DNA of 7,090 bases from NCBI GenBank assembly GCA_017450545.1, contig JAFSTL010000068.1, forward strand, positions 1 through 7,090, read 5' to 3'. The notes beneath the pieces were generated by a model, which did not search any database, was not told where the DNA came from, and worked only from the letters and a program-made list of their open reading frames with translations. Shown here piece after piece: positions 1 to 5,903 of the stretch. This DNA comes from Alphaproteobacteria bacterium. Lineage in GTDB: Bacteria > Pseudomonadota > Alphaproteobacteria > RUG11792. Position 1 is the first letter of the stretch. Every line of letters starts with the position of its first letter. The translations under genes were made by a program, and so were the position numbers.

Positions 1-22
1 GAAACTCTTTTGGAGTGAGAAA

Positions 23-1048
23 ATGAATATGAAAACATTGTTAGCGACTGGGCTGGTTGCTTCGGTTGCAGTGACAGCAGCGCAAGCTGAGACATGCCGA
101 GATGGCGGGTTCTACGTTGGCGTGAACTTTGGTGCAAACTTCGGAAAATGCAACTATAAGAACGATATCGAGGATCAAGAAGGCGTGTTGGATATTACGA
201 ATATTTCTTTGTTGAAATATTATGAAAACACAGCTGGTAGTAATGCAGCTAAAGGAAAGTATTACAAGCGTTCTGATGTAAAAGACAACTTGAAGCGCAA
301 CGTATCGCCATTTTCAGCAAGCAAGAGCAAAACGAGGTTCTTAGGTGAAATCGTTGTTGGATACGATTTCCGCATTGGCGATGTCATGATTGGATGCGAT
401 GTTGCTTTCGGAAGCACTTTTGGAAAAGTGAAGAAAGAAAGTGCGAAAGGTGTTGCGCTCATTAATGGCTACCAGAAGGTTAGCGATATACCGGCCACCG
501 CAGCTACAGTAGAAGCAGTCACCGGACAGGCATACGACAGAGGACACTGGGGAGACGCAGCAGGAAACAGGATAGCCCTCACGCCTGCGCCTGAAGAGGG
601 AGATGACATAACAGGACCAGCCGACATAAAAGGCTCGATAAAAGAAACAGCATTAACTGCGATGAAATATGCTGATCCGACCTCCTCTATGACAGTGCGT
701 TTCAAGAACAAGTTTGGCTTTTCGATTATGCCACGCGTTGGATATTTAATTACACCTGACTTCGAAATATTCGCGACTGCTGGTGTCAAAATCAAGAGCG
801 ACAAAGTCACACTAACCGTGAAGGAAAGCGAAAATGCTGAAGAGAAGAGCTACACAAAGTCAAAGACAAAGTGTGCGCCTGCATTTGGACTTGGCGTGAA
901 TTATGCAATTACCCCAGAGATAATCACAAGGTTAGAATATAACTACATATGCAAATCAAAGATCAGCAAAAAAGACGACTTCGGGGCAACACATAAAGCA
1001 GAAGTCAAAGGACAAGAAATCAAACTCGGAATCGGCTATCGCTTCTAA
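23..1048 (+). CDS. Secreted eight-strand beta-barrel outer membrane protein
   Basis: A 341-residue protein that I read as an outer membrane barrel of the OmpA/OmpW-like surface-antigen type; its specific role is unknown. The N-terminus is a signal peptide: Lys4, a hydrophobic stretch at 5-20 and an AQA site, so cleavage is expected after Ala22. Alternating hydrophobic/polar strands can be placed near 29-42, 105-118, 121-137, 222-242, 247-268, 284-296, 298-311 and 328-341, which makes eight. The protein ends in Tyr-Arg-Phe; a terminal aromatic residue is the usual barrel-assembly signal. The first two outside loops are long (about 43-104 and 140-221), the last two short. The start is the ATG at 23, because GGAG at 12-15 lies 7 nt before it; the ATG at 29 is too far. 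Its promoter lies outside the window. Codon use in loop 2 differs from the rest of the gene. The barrel assignment is firm; the family and function are inferred. Confidence 0.85.
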   Translation: MNMKTLLATGLVASVAVTAAQAETCRDGGFYVGVNFGANFGKCNYKNDIEDQEGVLDITNISLLKYYENTAGSNAAKGKYYKRSDVKDNLKRNVSPFSASKSKTRFLGEIVVGYDFRIGDVMIGCDVAFGSTFGKVKKESAKGVALINGYQKVSDIPATAATVEAVTGQAYDRGHWGDAAGNRIALTPAPEEGDDITGPADIKGSIKETALTAMKYADPTSSMTVRFKNKFGFSIMPRVGYLITPDFEIFATAGVKIKSDKVTLTVKESENAEEKSYTKSKTKCAPAFGLGVNYAITPEIITRLEYNYICKSKISKKDDFGATHKAEVKGQEIKLGIGYRF

Positions 1049-1064
1049 TATCACACGAACACTC

Positions 1065-1087
1065 CCCCGGGCGCATGTCGCTCGGGG
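1065..1087 (+). terminator. GC-rich hairpin after the outer membrane protein gene
   Basis: A nine-pair stem (1065-1073 with 1079-1087, one G-U pair) closes a five-base loop, 16 nt after the stop codon. It is followed by six A's, not U's, so it lacks the tract of a classical intrinsic terminator. It may stop transcription weakly, protect the 3' end of the mRNA, or work with Rho. The hairpin is seen directly; the terminator role is inferred from its position. Confidence 0.45.
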
Positions 1088-1096
1088 AAAAAACAT

Positions 1097-1125
1097 TTGA
1101 TTTGCGATAAGAAAGTTACTACACT
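1097..1125 (+). promoter_or_regulatory. Promoter for the tRNA-Leu / rpmI / rplT unit
   Basis: TTGATT (1097-1102) and TACACT (1120-1125) are separated by 17 bp, a good match to the housekeeping sigma-factor consensus. The predicted transcript start near 1132 lies just before tRNA-Leu at 1136. No equally good promoter was seen between the tRNA and rpmI, so this one probably drives the whole unit. Confidence 0.55.
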
Positions 1126-1133
1126 ATGTAGTA
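1117..1133. repeat. Palindrome across the tRNA-Leu promoter -10
   Basis: TACTACA (1117-1123) and TGTAGTA (1127-1133) form a perfect 7-bp inverted repeat with a 3-bp centre. It covers the -10 box and the predicted start site of the tRNA-Leu promoter. It could be an operator, or a chance palindrome in promoter DNA. Confidence 0.5.
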
Positions 1134-1135
1134 GT

Positions 1136-1221
1136 GCCTGCTTGGTGGAATTGGTAGACACAACAGACTTAAAATCTGTCGCCTACACGGCTTGCCGGTT
1201 CGAGTCCGGCAGCAGGTACCA
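1136..1221 (+). tRNA. tRNA-Leu(UAA)
   Basis: A complete 86-nt type II tRNA that reads UUA (and UUG) leucine codons. The acceptor arms 1136-1142 and 1211-1217 pair fully, with a G-U first pair. The anticodon stem 1163-1167/1175-1179 presents TAA at 1170-1172. A long variable arm with a GCC/GGC stem and the T arm GCCGG/CCGGC follow, and CCA is encoded (1219-1221). The tRNA lies 29 nt before rpmI and appears to be its 5' leader, so it must be cut out by RNase P and 3' processing. Confidence 0.97.
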
Positions 1222-1250
1222 TTGGATGTTGAATTTTGTTTTGAGGATTT

Positions 1251-1445
1251 ATGAAGCTGAAGACAAAGAGTAGCGCAAAGAAGCGTTTTCGTTTCACTTC
1301 GACAGGACTAGTCAAGACTGGACAGTGCGGAAAACGTCACAATATGCGCAAGAGAAGCAATAAGATGTTAAGGAATGCAAGAGGGATGACTTTGATGCAC
1401 CCTAGCGATGCAAAGAAGGTTGTTAATAATTATTTTCATGTGTAA
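1251..1445 (+). CDS. rpmI: Ribosomal protein L35 (bL35)
   Basis: A 64-residue, strongly basic protein of the large ribosomal subunit, at the usual L35 length. The family start is clear: Met-Lys-Leu-Lys-Thr-Lys-Ser-Ser-Ala-Lys-Lys-Arg-Phe, followed by the Gly-rich turn and a Lys/Arg-rich helix with the HNMRKRS segment. The family usually begins MPK, so one Pro is missing here. GAGG at 1243-1246 lies 4 nt before the ATG. rplT follows after 18 nt, the standard rpmI-rplT pair, but infC is not upstream; a tRNA-Leu sits there instead. L20 normally controls this pair through an mRNA leader, and the 29-nt gap after the tRNA leaves little room for the known leader structures. Identity is near certain. 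Confidence 0.97.
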   Translation: MKLKTKSSAKKRFRFTSTGLVKTGQCGKRHNMRKRSNKMLRNARGMTLMHPSDAKKVVNNYFHV

Positions 1446-1463
1446 ATAAGGGAGAAAAAGGAA

Positions 1464-1832
1464 ATGGCGCACGTAAAACGCGGCATGGCGGCACATGCAA
1501 GACATAGGAAGGTTCTAAAACTAGCGAAAGGTTTTAGAGGACGGTCATCGACATGTTTTAGACCTGCTTTAGAGCGGTTGGAAAAAGCGTGGCAATATGC
1601 TTATAGGGACAGAAAAGCTAAGAAACGAGAGATGCGCGCTCTGTGGATACAGCGTATAAATGCTGCATCTCGTGAGTTAGGCTTAAAATATTCCATCTTT
1701 ATGAATGCCTTAAAAAATGCCAAAATAGCTGTTGACAGAAAGATACTGGCGAAGTTAGCAGTGGAAAAGCCTGAGCTATTTAAGGAAATAGTAGCGAAGG
1801 TTAAAACGTCAGCAAAGGCGGAGGTGGCTTAA
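1464..1832 (+). CDS. rplT: Ribosomal protein L20 (bL20)
   Basis: A 122-residue protein that binds 23S rRNA early in assembly of the large subunit. Nearly the whole sequence matches the family: the basic N-terminal extension with RHRKVLKLAKGFRGR, the central run with AYRDRKAKKREMR and LWIQRINAA, and the C-terminal globular part with NAL, DRKILAKLA and an Ala/Lys tail. It is a few residues longer than the usual 117-119, all at the C-terminus. GGGAG at 1450-1454 lies 9 nt before the ATG. The next gene is tRNA-Leu(GAG), 15 nt beyond the stop, where many bacteria have pheS-pheT. The protein probably feeds back on its own operon, as in other bacteria, but no L20-binding structure was recognised here. 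Confidence 0.98.
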   Translation: MAHVKRGMAAHARHRKVLKLAKGFRGRSSTCFRPALERLEKAWQYAYRDRKAKKREMRALWIQRINAASRELGLKYSIFMNALKNAKIAVDRKILAKLAVEKPELFKEIVAKVKTSAKAEVA

Positions 1833-1847
1833 GAGCAATCTCTGTAT

Positions 1848-1932
1848 GCGGTCGTGGCGGAACTGGTAGACGCGCAGCGTTGAGGTCGCTGTGGAGCAAT
1901 CCGTGGAAGTTCAAATCTTCTCGACCGCACCA
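1848..1932 (+). tRNA. tRNA-Leu(GAG)
   Basis: A complete 85-nt type II tRNA that reads CUC and CUU leucine codons. Acceptor arms 1848-1854 and 1922-1928 pair perfectly. The anticodon stem CAGCG/CGCTG holds GAG at 1882-1884. A long variable arm with a GGA/TCC stem and a T arm with one G-U pair follow, and CCA is encoded (1930-1932). It lies 15 nt after the rplT stop with no promoter in the gap, so it is probably cut from the 3' end of the rplT transcript. Confidence 0.97.
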
Positions 1933-1945
1933 TGTGAAAAATGGA

Positions 1946-1974
1946 TTGAAATGCAAGCCGAATTGTTGTACAAT
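1946..1974 (+). promoter_or_regulatory. Promoter for tRNA-Met / efp / suhB
   Basis: TTGAAA (1946-1951) and TACAAT (1969-1974) are separated by 17 bp, close to the sigma-70-type consensus. The predicted start near 1981 lies 11 nt before tRNA-Met. This is the strongest promoter match in the window and the only one seen for the unit running to 3410. Confidence 0.65.
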
Positions 1975-1991
1975 AAAGCATAATGAGATTT

Positions 1992-2068
1992 GGCGGAGTA
2001 GCTCAGCTGGTTAGAGCAGCGGAATCATAATCCGCGTGTCGGGGGTTCAAGTCCCTCCTTCGCTACCA
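1992..2068 (+). tRNA. tRNA-Met(CAU), elongator type
   Basis: A complete 77-nt tRNA. Acceptor arms 1992-1998 and 2058-2064 pair with G-U at the first position. The anticodon stem GCGGA/TCCGC holds CAT at 2026-2028, the T arm is GGGGG/CCCTC with one G-U pair, and CCA is encoded (2066-2068). It lacks the three G-C pairs of the anticodon stem of initiator tRNA. A lysidine-modified tRNA-Ile(CAU) is the main alternative, but the sequence closely resembles alphaproteobacterial elongator tRNA-Met as I recall it. It lies 23 nt before efp and probably shares its transcript. Confidence 0.9.
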
Positions 2069-2091
2069 GGTAGATAAAGTGGGAAGAATAA

Positions 2092-2655
2092 ATGAAAATA
2101 AGTGCTAATGAAATTAGGATAGGGAATGTCCTTGAACATAATAATAAATTGTGGATTGTCACTAAGACGCAACACGTGCAGCCTGGAAAAGGCGGCGCAT
2201 ATATACAAGCCGAGATGAAGGAGCTGCGTGGTGGCTCAAAACTAAACGAAAGATTTCGATCGGCTGAAGCTGTTGAAAAAGTGTTTTTGGATGAAAAACC
2301 GTTTCAGTATCTATATCAAGATGGAGAATATCTCTATTTTATGGATCAAAAGACATATGAACAAATACAGTTGCCAATAGACCTTGTTGGTGATTCGTCC
2401 GCTTTTCTGAGCGACGGTATGGTTGTTACCATTTGCTTATATGAAAATGAACCTATAAGTGTCACATTGCCACAGACCGTAATCTTGGAGATTGTTGAGG
2501 CTGAACCTGTCGTGAAAGGACAGACTGCGACATCGTCGTATAAACCCGCTGTGTTATCAAACGGAGTGAAAATTATGGTTCCACAACATATCGAAGCGGG
2601 AACGCGAGTGGTTGTTGACACGACGGAAGCAACGTATGTTGAGCGCGCAAAATAA
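2092..2655 (+). CDS. efp: Translation elongation factor EF-P
   Basis: A 187-residue, full-length EF-P, which binds between the P and E sites and rescues ribosomes stalled on proline runs. The N-terminal KOW-like domain (about 1-65) carries the tip loop Pro-Gly-Lys-Gly-Gly with Lys33, equivalent to the Lys34 that EpmA and EpmB beta-lysylate in E. coli. Two OB domains follow (about 66-128 and 129-187); the last contains the conserved GxxIxVPxHIExGxRVxVDT signature near the C-terminus. A Lys at the tip argues against EarP-type arginine rhamnosylation. No modification enzyme is next to it, so any epmA or epmB homologue must lie elsewhere. GGGAAG at 2081-2086 lies 5 nt before the ATG. Its stop TAA overlaps the next ATG by one base. 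Confidence 0.97.
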   Translation: MKISANEIRIGNVLEHNNKLWIVTKTQHVQPGKGGAYIQAEMKELRGGSKLNERFRSAEAVEKVFLDEKPFQYLYQDGEYLYFMDQKTYEQIQLPIDLVGDSSAFLSDGMVVTICLYENEPISVTLPQTVILEIVEAEPVVKGQTATSSYKPAVLSNGVKIMVPQHIEAGTRVVVDTTEATYVERAK

Positions 2656-3410
2656 TGAGAAAGTCAGCGATAATACACATAATGCAAACAGCAGCCGAAA
2701 AAGCGGCGTATACGCTTGTGCGCGATTTTGGGGACCTCGAGAAGTTGCAGGTATCGCACAAGGGGTTTCGCAACTTTGTGACATCGGCGGACAGACATAC
2801 AGAGGAACGAATCTTCAGAGAGTTATCGCCAGCACGTCCTGAGTTTTCGTTTATATGTGAGGAATCTGGGTTCACTGAAAGAGAAAACAAAGAAACTGTT
2901 TGGATAGTAGATCCGATAGATGGGACAAGCAATTTTATGCGAGGGATCCCTTATTTCGCGATAAACGTTGCTTTGCGAGAAAAGAATACCATCACCGCAG
3001 GAATAACGCTTGATCCGATGCGTGGAGAATGCTATTGGGCGGAGATTGGACAAGGAGCGTTTGTGGAACGAAATAGATTGCGCGTGTCTGGAAGAGAAGA
3101 AATACGCGAAGCTGTCGTTGCGACACGTGCTCCAATTGCTGTGGACGAAAAGTTAATACATGCAGGGGTAATACTTCGAAAAACAGGTTCAATAGCTTTA
3201 GACATGGCATATCTCGCTGCAGGCAAGTATGATGCGGTCATAGCGTATGGTGCGAATTTGTGGGACATAGCATCAGGAATTGTTATTGTGAAAGAGGCAG
3301 GCGGATTTGTTGAAACACGAGAAGAAAAAGACGGATACGAAGTTGTAGCCTCGTCTTCAAAGAAGATATTGGATCAATTGATAAAATACACAAGAGCTAT
3401 CGAGAATTAA
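2655..3410 (+). CDS. suhB: Inositol-monophosphatase-family protein (SuhB-like)
   Basis: A 251-residue member of the Mg-dependent inositol monophosphatase family. The metal-binding residues are in place: Glu69-Glu70 in the EESG segment, then Asp86-Pro-Ile-Asp89-Gly-Thr91, and Trp203-Asp204 near the C-terminus. KTGS at 176-179 corresponds to the family's R-R/K-x-GS segment. The usual Gly before Glu-Glu is Cys68 here. The catalytic set looks intact, so it should hydrolyse inositol-1-phosphate or a related sugar phosphate; SuhB in E. coli also joins rRNA antitermination complexes, and which role applies here cannot be told. The ATG at 2655 overlaps the efp stop as TAATG, so translation is probably coupled, and residues 1-10 match the relatives, which supports this start over Met10. 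The segment between about 145 and 175 seems short, in line with a length slightly below the usual 260. Confidence 0.93.
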   Translation: MRKSAIIHIMQTAAEKAAYTLVRDFGDLEKLQVSHKGFRNFVTSADRHTEERIFRELSPARPEFSFICEESGFTERENKETVWIVDPIDGTSNFMRGIPYFAINVALREKNTITAGITLDPMRGECYWAEIGQGAFVERNRLRVSGREEIREAVVATRAPIAVDEKLIHAGVILRKTGSIALDMAYLAAGKYDAVIAYGANLWDIASGIVIVKEAGGFVETREEKDGYEVVASSSKKILDQLIKYTRAIEN

Positions 3411-3414
3411 AGAG

Positions 3415-3429
3415 CCCCGCTATGAGGGG
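3415..3429 (-). terminator. Weak hairpin between convergent suhB and pgpA
   Basis: CCCC (3415-3418) and GGGG (3426-3429) can pair across a seven-base loop in the 36-nt gap between two convergent genes. On the - strand it is followed by CTCTTTAATT, a modest U-rich tail; on the + strand there is no U tract. It may end the grpE-cysS-pgpA transcript. The stem is only four pairs, so support is weak. Confidence 0.3.
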
Positions 3430-3446
3430 ATTCCGATGGGCACGCG

Positions 3447-3962
3447 CTATATAGTCCGTAACAAAATGATTTGAATAAATGATGCGATAATGGCGGCAAC
3501 AACATCATCAATCATGATGCCAAATGAAACTGTGGTATTATGATTTTTGCAATATTTCTCGATAGATTTTATCGGAAACGGCTTTAGTATGTCGAACATC
3601 CTAAACAGAACAAAATTTAACAAAATCGAAGAAATAGTGTTTAACTCAAAAAGATAAATCATAGTAACGCCGATAAACATGCCACAAGCCTCATCTATAA
3701 CAACATATGATGGGTCTTTGTTCGTTTCAAATTCTGGGATGTATAATTCACAACACCACCAACCTAAAAAAAATAAACAGACAGCTATTATAAACACGAG
3801 AACGAACGACTTCGGCAATATTAAAATGACCATTGTTGCAAACAACGAGCCAACGGTGCCCGGCATTTTTTTTGATAATAGTCCAACACAACAGAACGTG
3901 ATAATAAATTTCAGTAACTTAGGTTTTAACTTTCCAAGTTGTTCCATCTTTTGTATCTTCAA
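3447..3962 (-). CDS. pgpA: Phosphatidylglycerophosphatase A
   Basis: A 171-residue membrane enzyme that dephosphorylates phosphatidylglycerophosphate to phosphatidylglycerol, the last step of that pathway, in the inner membrane. The family motifs appear in order: SKKMPGTVGS (30-39), DPSYVVIDEACG (83-94), FRMFDILKPFPI (120-131) and FGIMIDDVVAA (147-157). Hydrophobic segments lie near 40-70, 95-119 and 154-169. The start is taken as TTG at 3962, since AAGGA (3970-3974) sits 7 nt before it; the first ATG, at 3947, is 22 nt from that site and has only a weak alternative. Either way the gene begins inside cysS (44-nt overlap with the TTG), so its translation is probably coupled to cysS. Some of the protein is unusually rich in Ile, Phe and Cys, in keeping with the AT-rich DNA. 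Confidence 0.95.
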   Translation of the reverse strand: MKIQKMEQLGKLKPKLLKFIITFCCVGLLSKKMPGTVGSLFATMVILILPKSFVLVFIIAVCLFFLGWWCCELYIPEFETNKDPSYVVIDEACGMFIGVTMIYLFELNTISSILLNFVLFRMFDILKPFPIKSIEKYCKNHNTTVSFGIMIDDVVAAIIASFIQIILLRTI

Positions 3963-5283
3963 TTATTATTCCTTTTTGCAAAAGTTCATTACGAATCATA
4001 TCAGCTTCAACGAAATTTTTTTGCTTTTTGGCTATACTTCGAAGCTTTATTTTCTCCGTAATCCAAGTTTTGGTATCTTCATCAACGTTATGGAACCACT
4101 CCTGCTCCCGAACTTGCATTATCCCTAGGAGGCTTCGACAAGTATTTATAAAAATATTGACAACAGTTTCATTGTGTGTTTTATTTATTTCATCAATTCT
4201 AGTGTGTAATATTGAAATAGCCTTTGGCGTATTCATATCGTCTAGCAAAGCGTCCATAACATCGGAAAAAACTTCATCAGTTTGTATAAATTCAACATTT
4301 CCAATCGCAGTATACCACCTATCCAAAATATTTTTTGCCTGATTTAACGTAGTTATACTAAAATTCATTGGAGCTCTATAATGTGACATTAAAAATGCAA
4401 ATCTTATAACTTCACCATCAAAATTTTGCAACAATTCGTTAACAGTAACATAATTACCCAATGACTTCGACATTTTGACGCCATTCAGCGTCAGATGACC
4501 ATTATGTACCCAATAATTCGCGATTTGTTCTTGATGCGTTAAGGCGCAAGACTGCGCTATTTCGTTTTCATGATGTGGAAATACCAAATCTGAACCTCCG
4601 CCATGTATATCAAAAATTTCACCAAGATACTTTTTCGACATCGCAGAGCATTCAATATGCCATCCGGGACGCCCCTTCCCCCAAGGGCTATCCCACCCGA
4701 AATTAAACTGCTCGTCAATCGGTTTCCAAAGCACGAAATCCAGTGGATTTTTCTTATTTTCCGAAACATCAACTCTGGCTCCGGAAATCAGTTCATCCAA
4801 TTTCTTTCTAGAAAGTTTTCCATAATTTTTTGCAGAGTTTATATTAAAATATACATGATTGTTAGAAATATACGCCTTTTGCTCAGCCAAAAGATTTTTT
4901 ATAAATTCAATTATTTCGGATATATGTCCTGTTGCCCGAGGTTCTATGGTCACTGGCAAGACATTCAACGAAGCCATATCTTCATGGTATTGCCTTATTG
5001 TTTTATCTGTTAATTCGGAAACAGATATATTCTCGGCAATAGCAGTTTTATAAATTTTGTCATCAACATCAGTTATATTTCTCACATACTTCACATTTGC
5101 ATAAAGTTTGAGCAAAATTCTGTATAAAACATCAAAAACCACAGCTGGACGAGCATTACCAAAATGAGCACGGGAATATACTGTTGGACCACAGACATAC
5201 ATTCTCACATTGTGCTCATCAATAGGCACAAATTCTTCAATTTTTCTGGATAATGTGTTATAAAGTCGTAATTTCAATTTCAA
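3919..5283 (-). CDS. cysS: Cysteinyl-tRNA synthetase
   Basis: A 454-residue class I synthetase that charges tRNA-Cys, full length for the family. The HIGH-like motif is His40-Phe-Gly-Asn43 and the second ATP motif is KMSKS at 270-274. The zinc site that selects cysteine is complete: Cys31, Cys212, His237 and Glu241, each offset by three from E. coli Cys28, Cys209, His234 and Glu238. The C-terminal part (from about 310) is the helical DALR/anticodon-recognition region. No ATG can serve as start: an in-frame TGA sits directly before TTG 5283, and the first ATG encodes Met28, next to the zinc Cys. The start is therefore TTG 5283 (GGGA 5 nt upstream) or TTG 5277 two codons later, which matches relatives slightly better. 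grpE ends 12 nt upstream and pgpA overlaps the 3' end, so the three form one operon. Confidence 0.96.
   Translation of the reverse strand: MKLKLRLYNTLSRKIEEFVPIDEHNVRMYVCGPTVYSRAHFGNARPAVVFDVLYRILLKLYANVKYVRNITDVDDKIYKTAIAENISVSELTDKTIRQYHEDMASLNVLPVTIEPRATGHISEIIEFIKNLLAEQKAYISNNHVYFNINSAKNYGKLSRKKLDELISGARVDVSENKKNPLDFVLWKPIDEQFNFGWDSPWGKGRPGWHIECSAMSKKYLGEIFDIHGGGSDLVFPHHENEIAQSCALTHQEQIANYWVHNGHLTLNGVKMSKSLGNYVTVNELLQNFDGEVIRFAFLMSHYRAPMNFSITTLNQAKNILDRWYTAIGNVEFIQTDEVFSDVMDALLDDMNTPKAISILHTRIDEINKTHNETVVNIFINTCRSLLGIMQVREQEWFHNVDEDTKTWITEKIKLRSIAKKQKNFVEADMIRNELLQKGIIIEDTKDGTTWKVKT
3970..3974 (-). promoter_or_regulatory. Ribosome binding site that decides the pgpA TTG start
   Basis: On the - strand AAGGA ends 7 nt before TTG at 3962, ideal spacing. 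It lies within cysS, where it encodes Lys-Gly near the C-terminus. No comparably placed site serves the ATG at 3947. Confidence 0.6.
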
Positions 5284-5295
5284 TCACTTCCCAAT

Positions 5296-5871
5296 TTATT
5301 GCTTTTCCTCTTTCGATTGAGCATCAGCTGGGTCGCTTTGAGAAATGCCTCTTTTTGAGACGCCCACCAATGCTGGTCGCAGCAAGCGGTCATATATCGT
5401 AAATCCATCTTGCATCACCTGCACAACAATGCCTGGCGCCTTATCCTCAGCTTCAATTTCTATCATTGCTTGGTGAAAATTTGGGTCAAAAGGCTTGTTT
5501 AATGTTTCAATGATTTTTATTCCATAACAGTCCAATATCTTGTCCATTTCAGACATTGTCAATTTTATTCCTTCGATAATATTCCCTGAGTTTTCAACAC
5601 TACTATTCAATGCAAGCTGCAAATTATCTCGAATACGCAAGACGTCTTTCGCAAAAGCCGAAATACTGAATTTCGAAATATCAGCTTTTTCCTTTTCAGC
5701 ACGTTTTCGGACATTCTGCGTTTCTGCCAGCGCACGCAACAACTGCTCGTTTAGCTCATCAATCTTTGATTGCAATTCATCGACACTTACTTTCTCACTG
5801 GATTTTTTGTTGTCTCTGTCAGTGTCATTGGCATTATCACAGATATTTCCAGAAGTCACATTGTCAGACAT
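5296..5871 (-). CDS. grpE: Co-chaperone GrpE
   Basis: A 191-residue nucleotide exchange factor for DnaK. It drives ADP release from DnaK in the cytoplasmic folding cycle. Residues 1-26 are polar and disordered-looking; 27-90 form the long dimer helix with heptads and the signature ALAETQNVRKRAEKEK; a shorter helical bundle follows; and from about 117 comes the beta-rich wing with PFDPNFHQAM (127-136) and the closing VGVSKR. The reading frame stays open back to 6051, but the family match begins only at the coil, and GGAG at 5877-5880 sits 5 nt before ATG 5871 (2 nt before ATG 5874), so 5871 is chosen. Longer starts would overlap the divergent gene. No clear housekeeping or heat-shock promoter was recognised in the 118 nt upstream. 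It leads the grpE-cysS-pgpA unit; hrcA and dnaK are not nearby. Confidence 0.95.
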   Translation of the reverse strand: MSDNVTSGNICDNANDTDRDNKKSSEKVSVDELQSKIDELNEQLLRALAETQNVRKRAEKEKADISKFSISAFAKDVLRIRDNLQLALNSSVENSGNIIEGIKLTMSEMDKILDCYGIKIIETLNKPFDPNFHQAMIEIEAEDKAPGIVVQVMQDGFTIYDRLLRPALVGVSKRGISQSDPADAQSKEEKQ

Positions 5872-5903
5872 CATCTCTCCAAAACTCTCGGTTTCCTTAA
5901 TGA

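Noticed and set aside
469..810. 113-codon - strand reading frame inside the outer membrane protein gene
   Set aside because: Its sequence is composition-driven and the + strand gene has a signal peptide and barrel pattern. It overlaps the odd loop-2 region, but no feature supports its own expression.
1992..2068. tRNA-Ile(CAU) with lysidine, or initiator tRNA-Met
   Set aside because: The anticodon stem lacks the initiator's three G-C pairs, and the overall sequence fits alphaproteobacterial elongator tRNA-Met better; tRNA-Ile(CAU) is not fully excluded without a tRNA classifier.
3679..4128. 149-codon + strand reading frame opposite pgpA and cysS
   Set aside because: It is antisense to two well-supported genes, has no family resemblance and no ribosome binding site that I can see.
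4603..5013. 136-codon + strand reading frame opposite cysS
   Set aside because: It lies fully within cysS on the opposite strand, which carries complete catalytic and zinc motifs.
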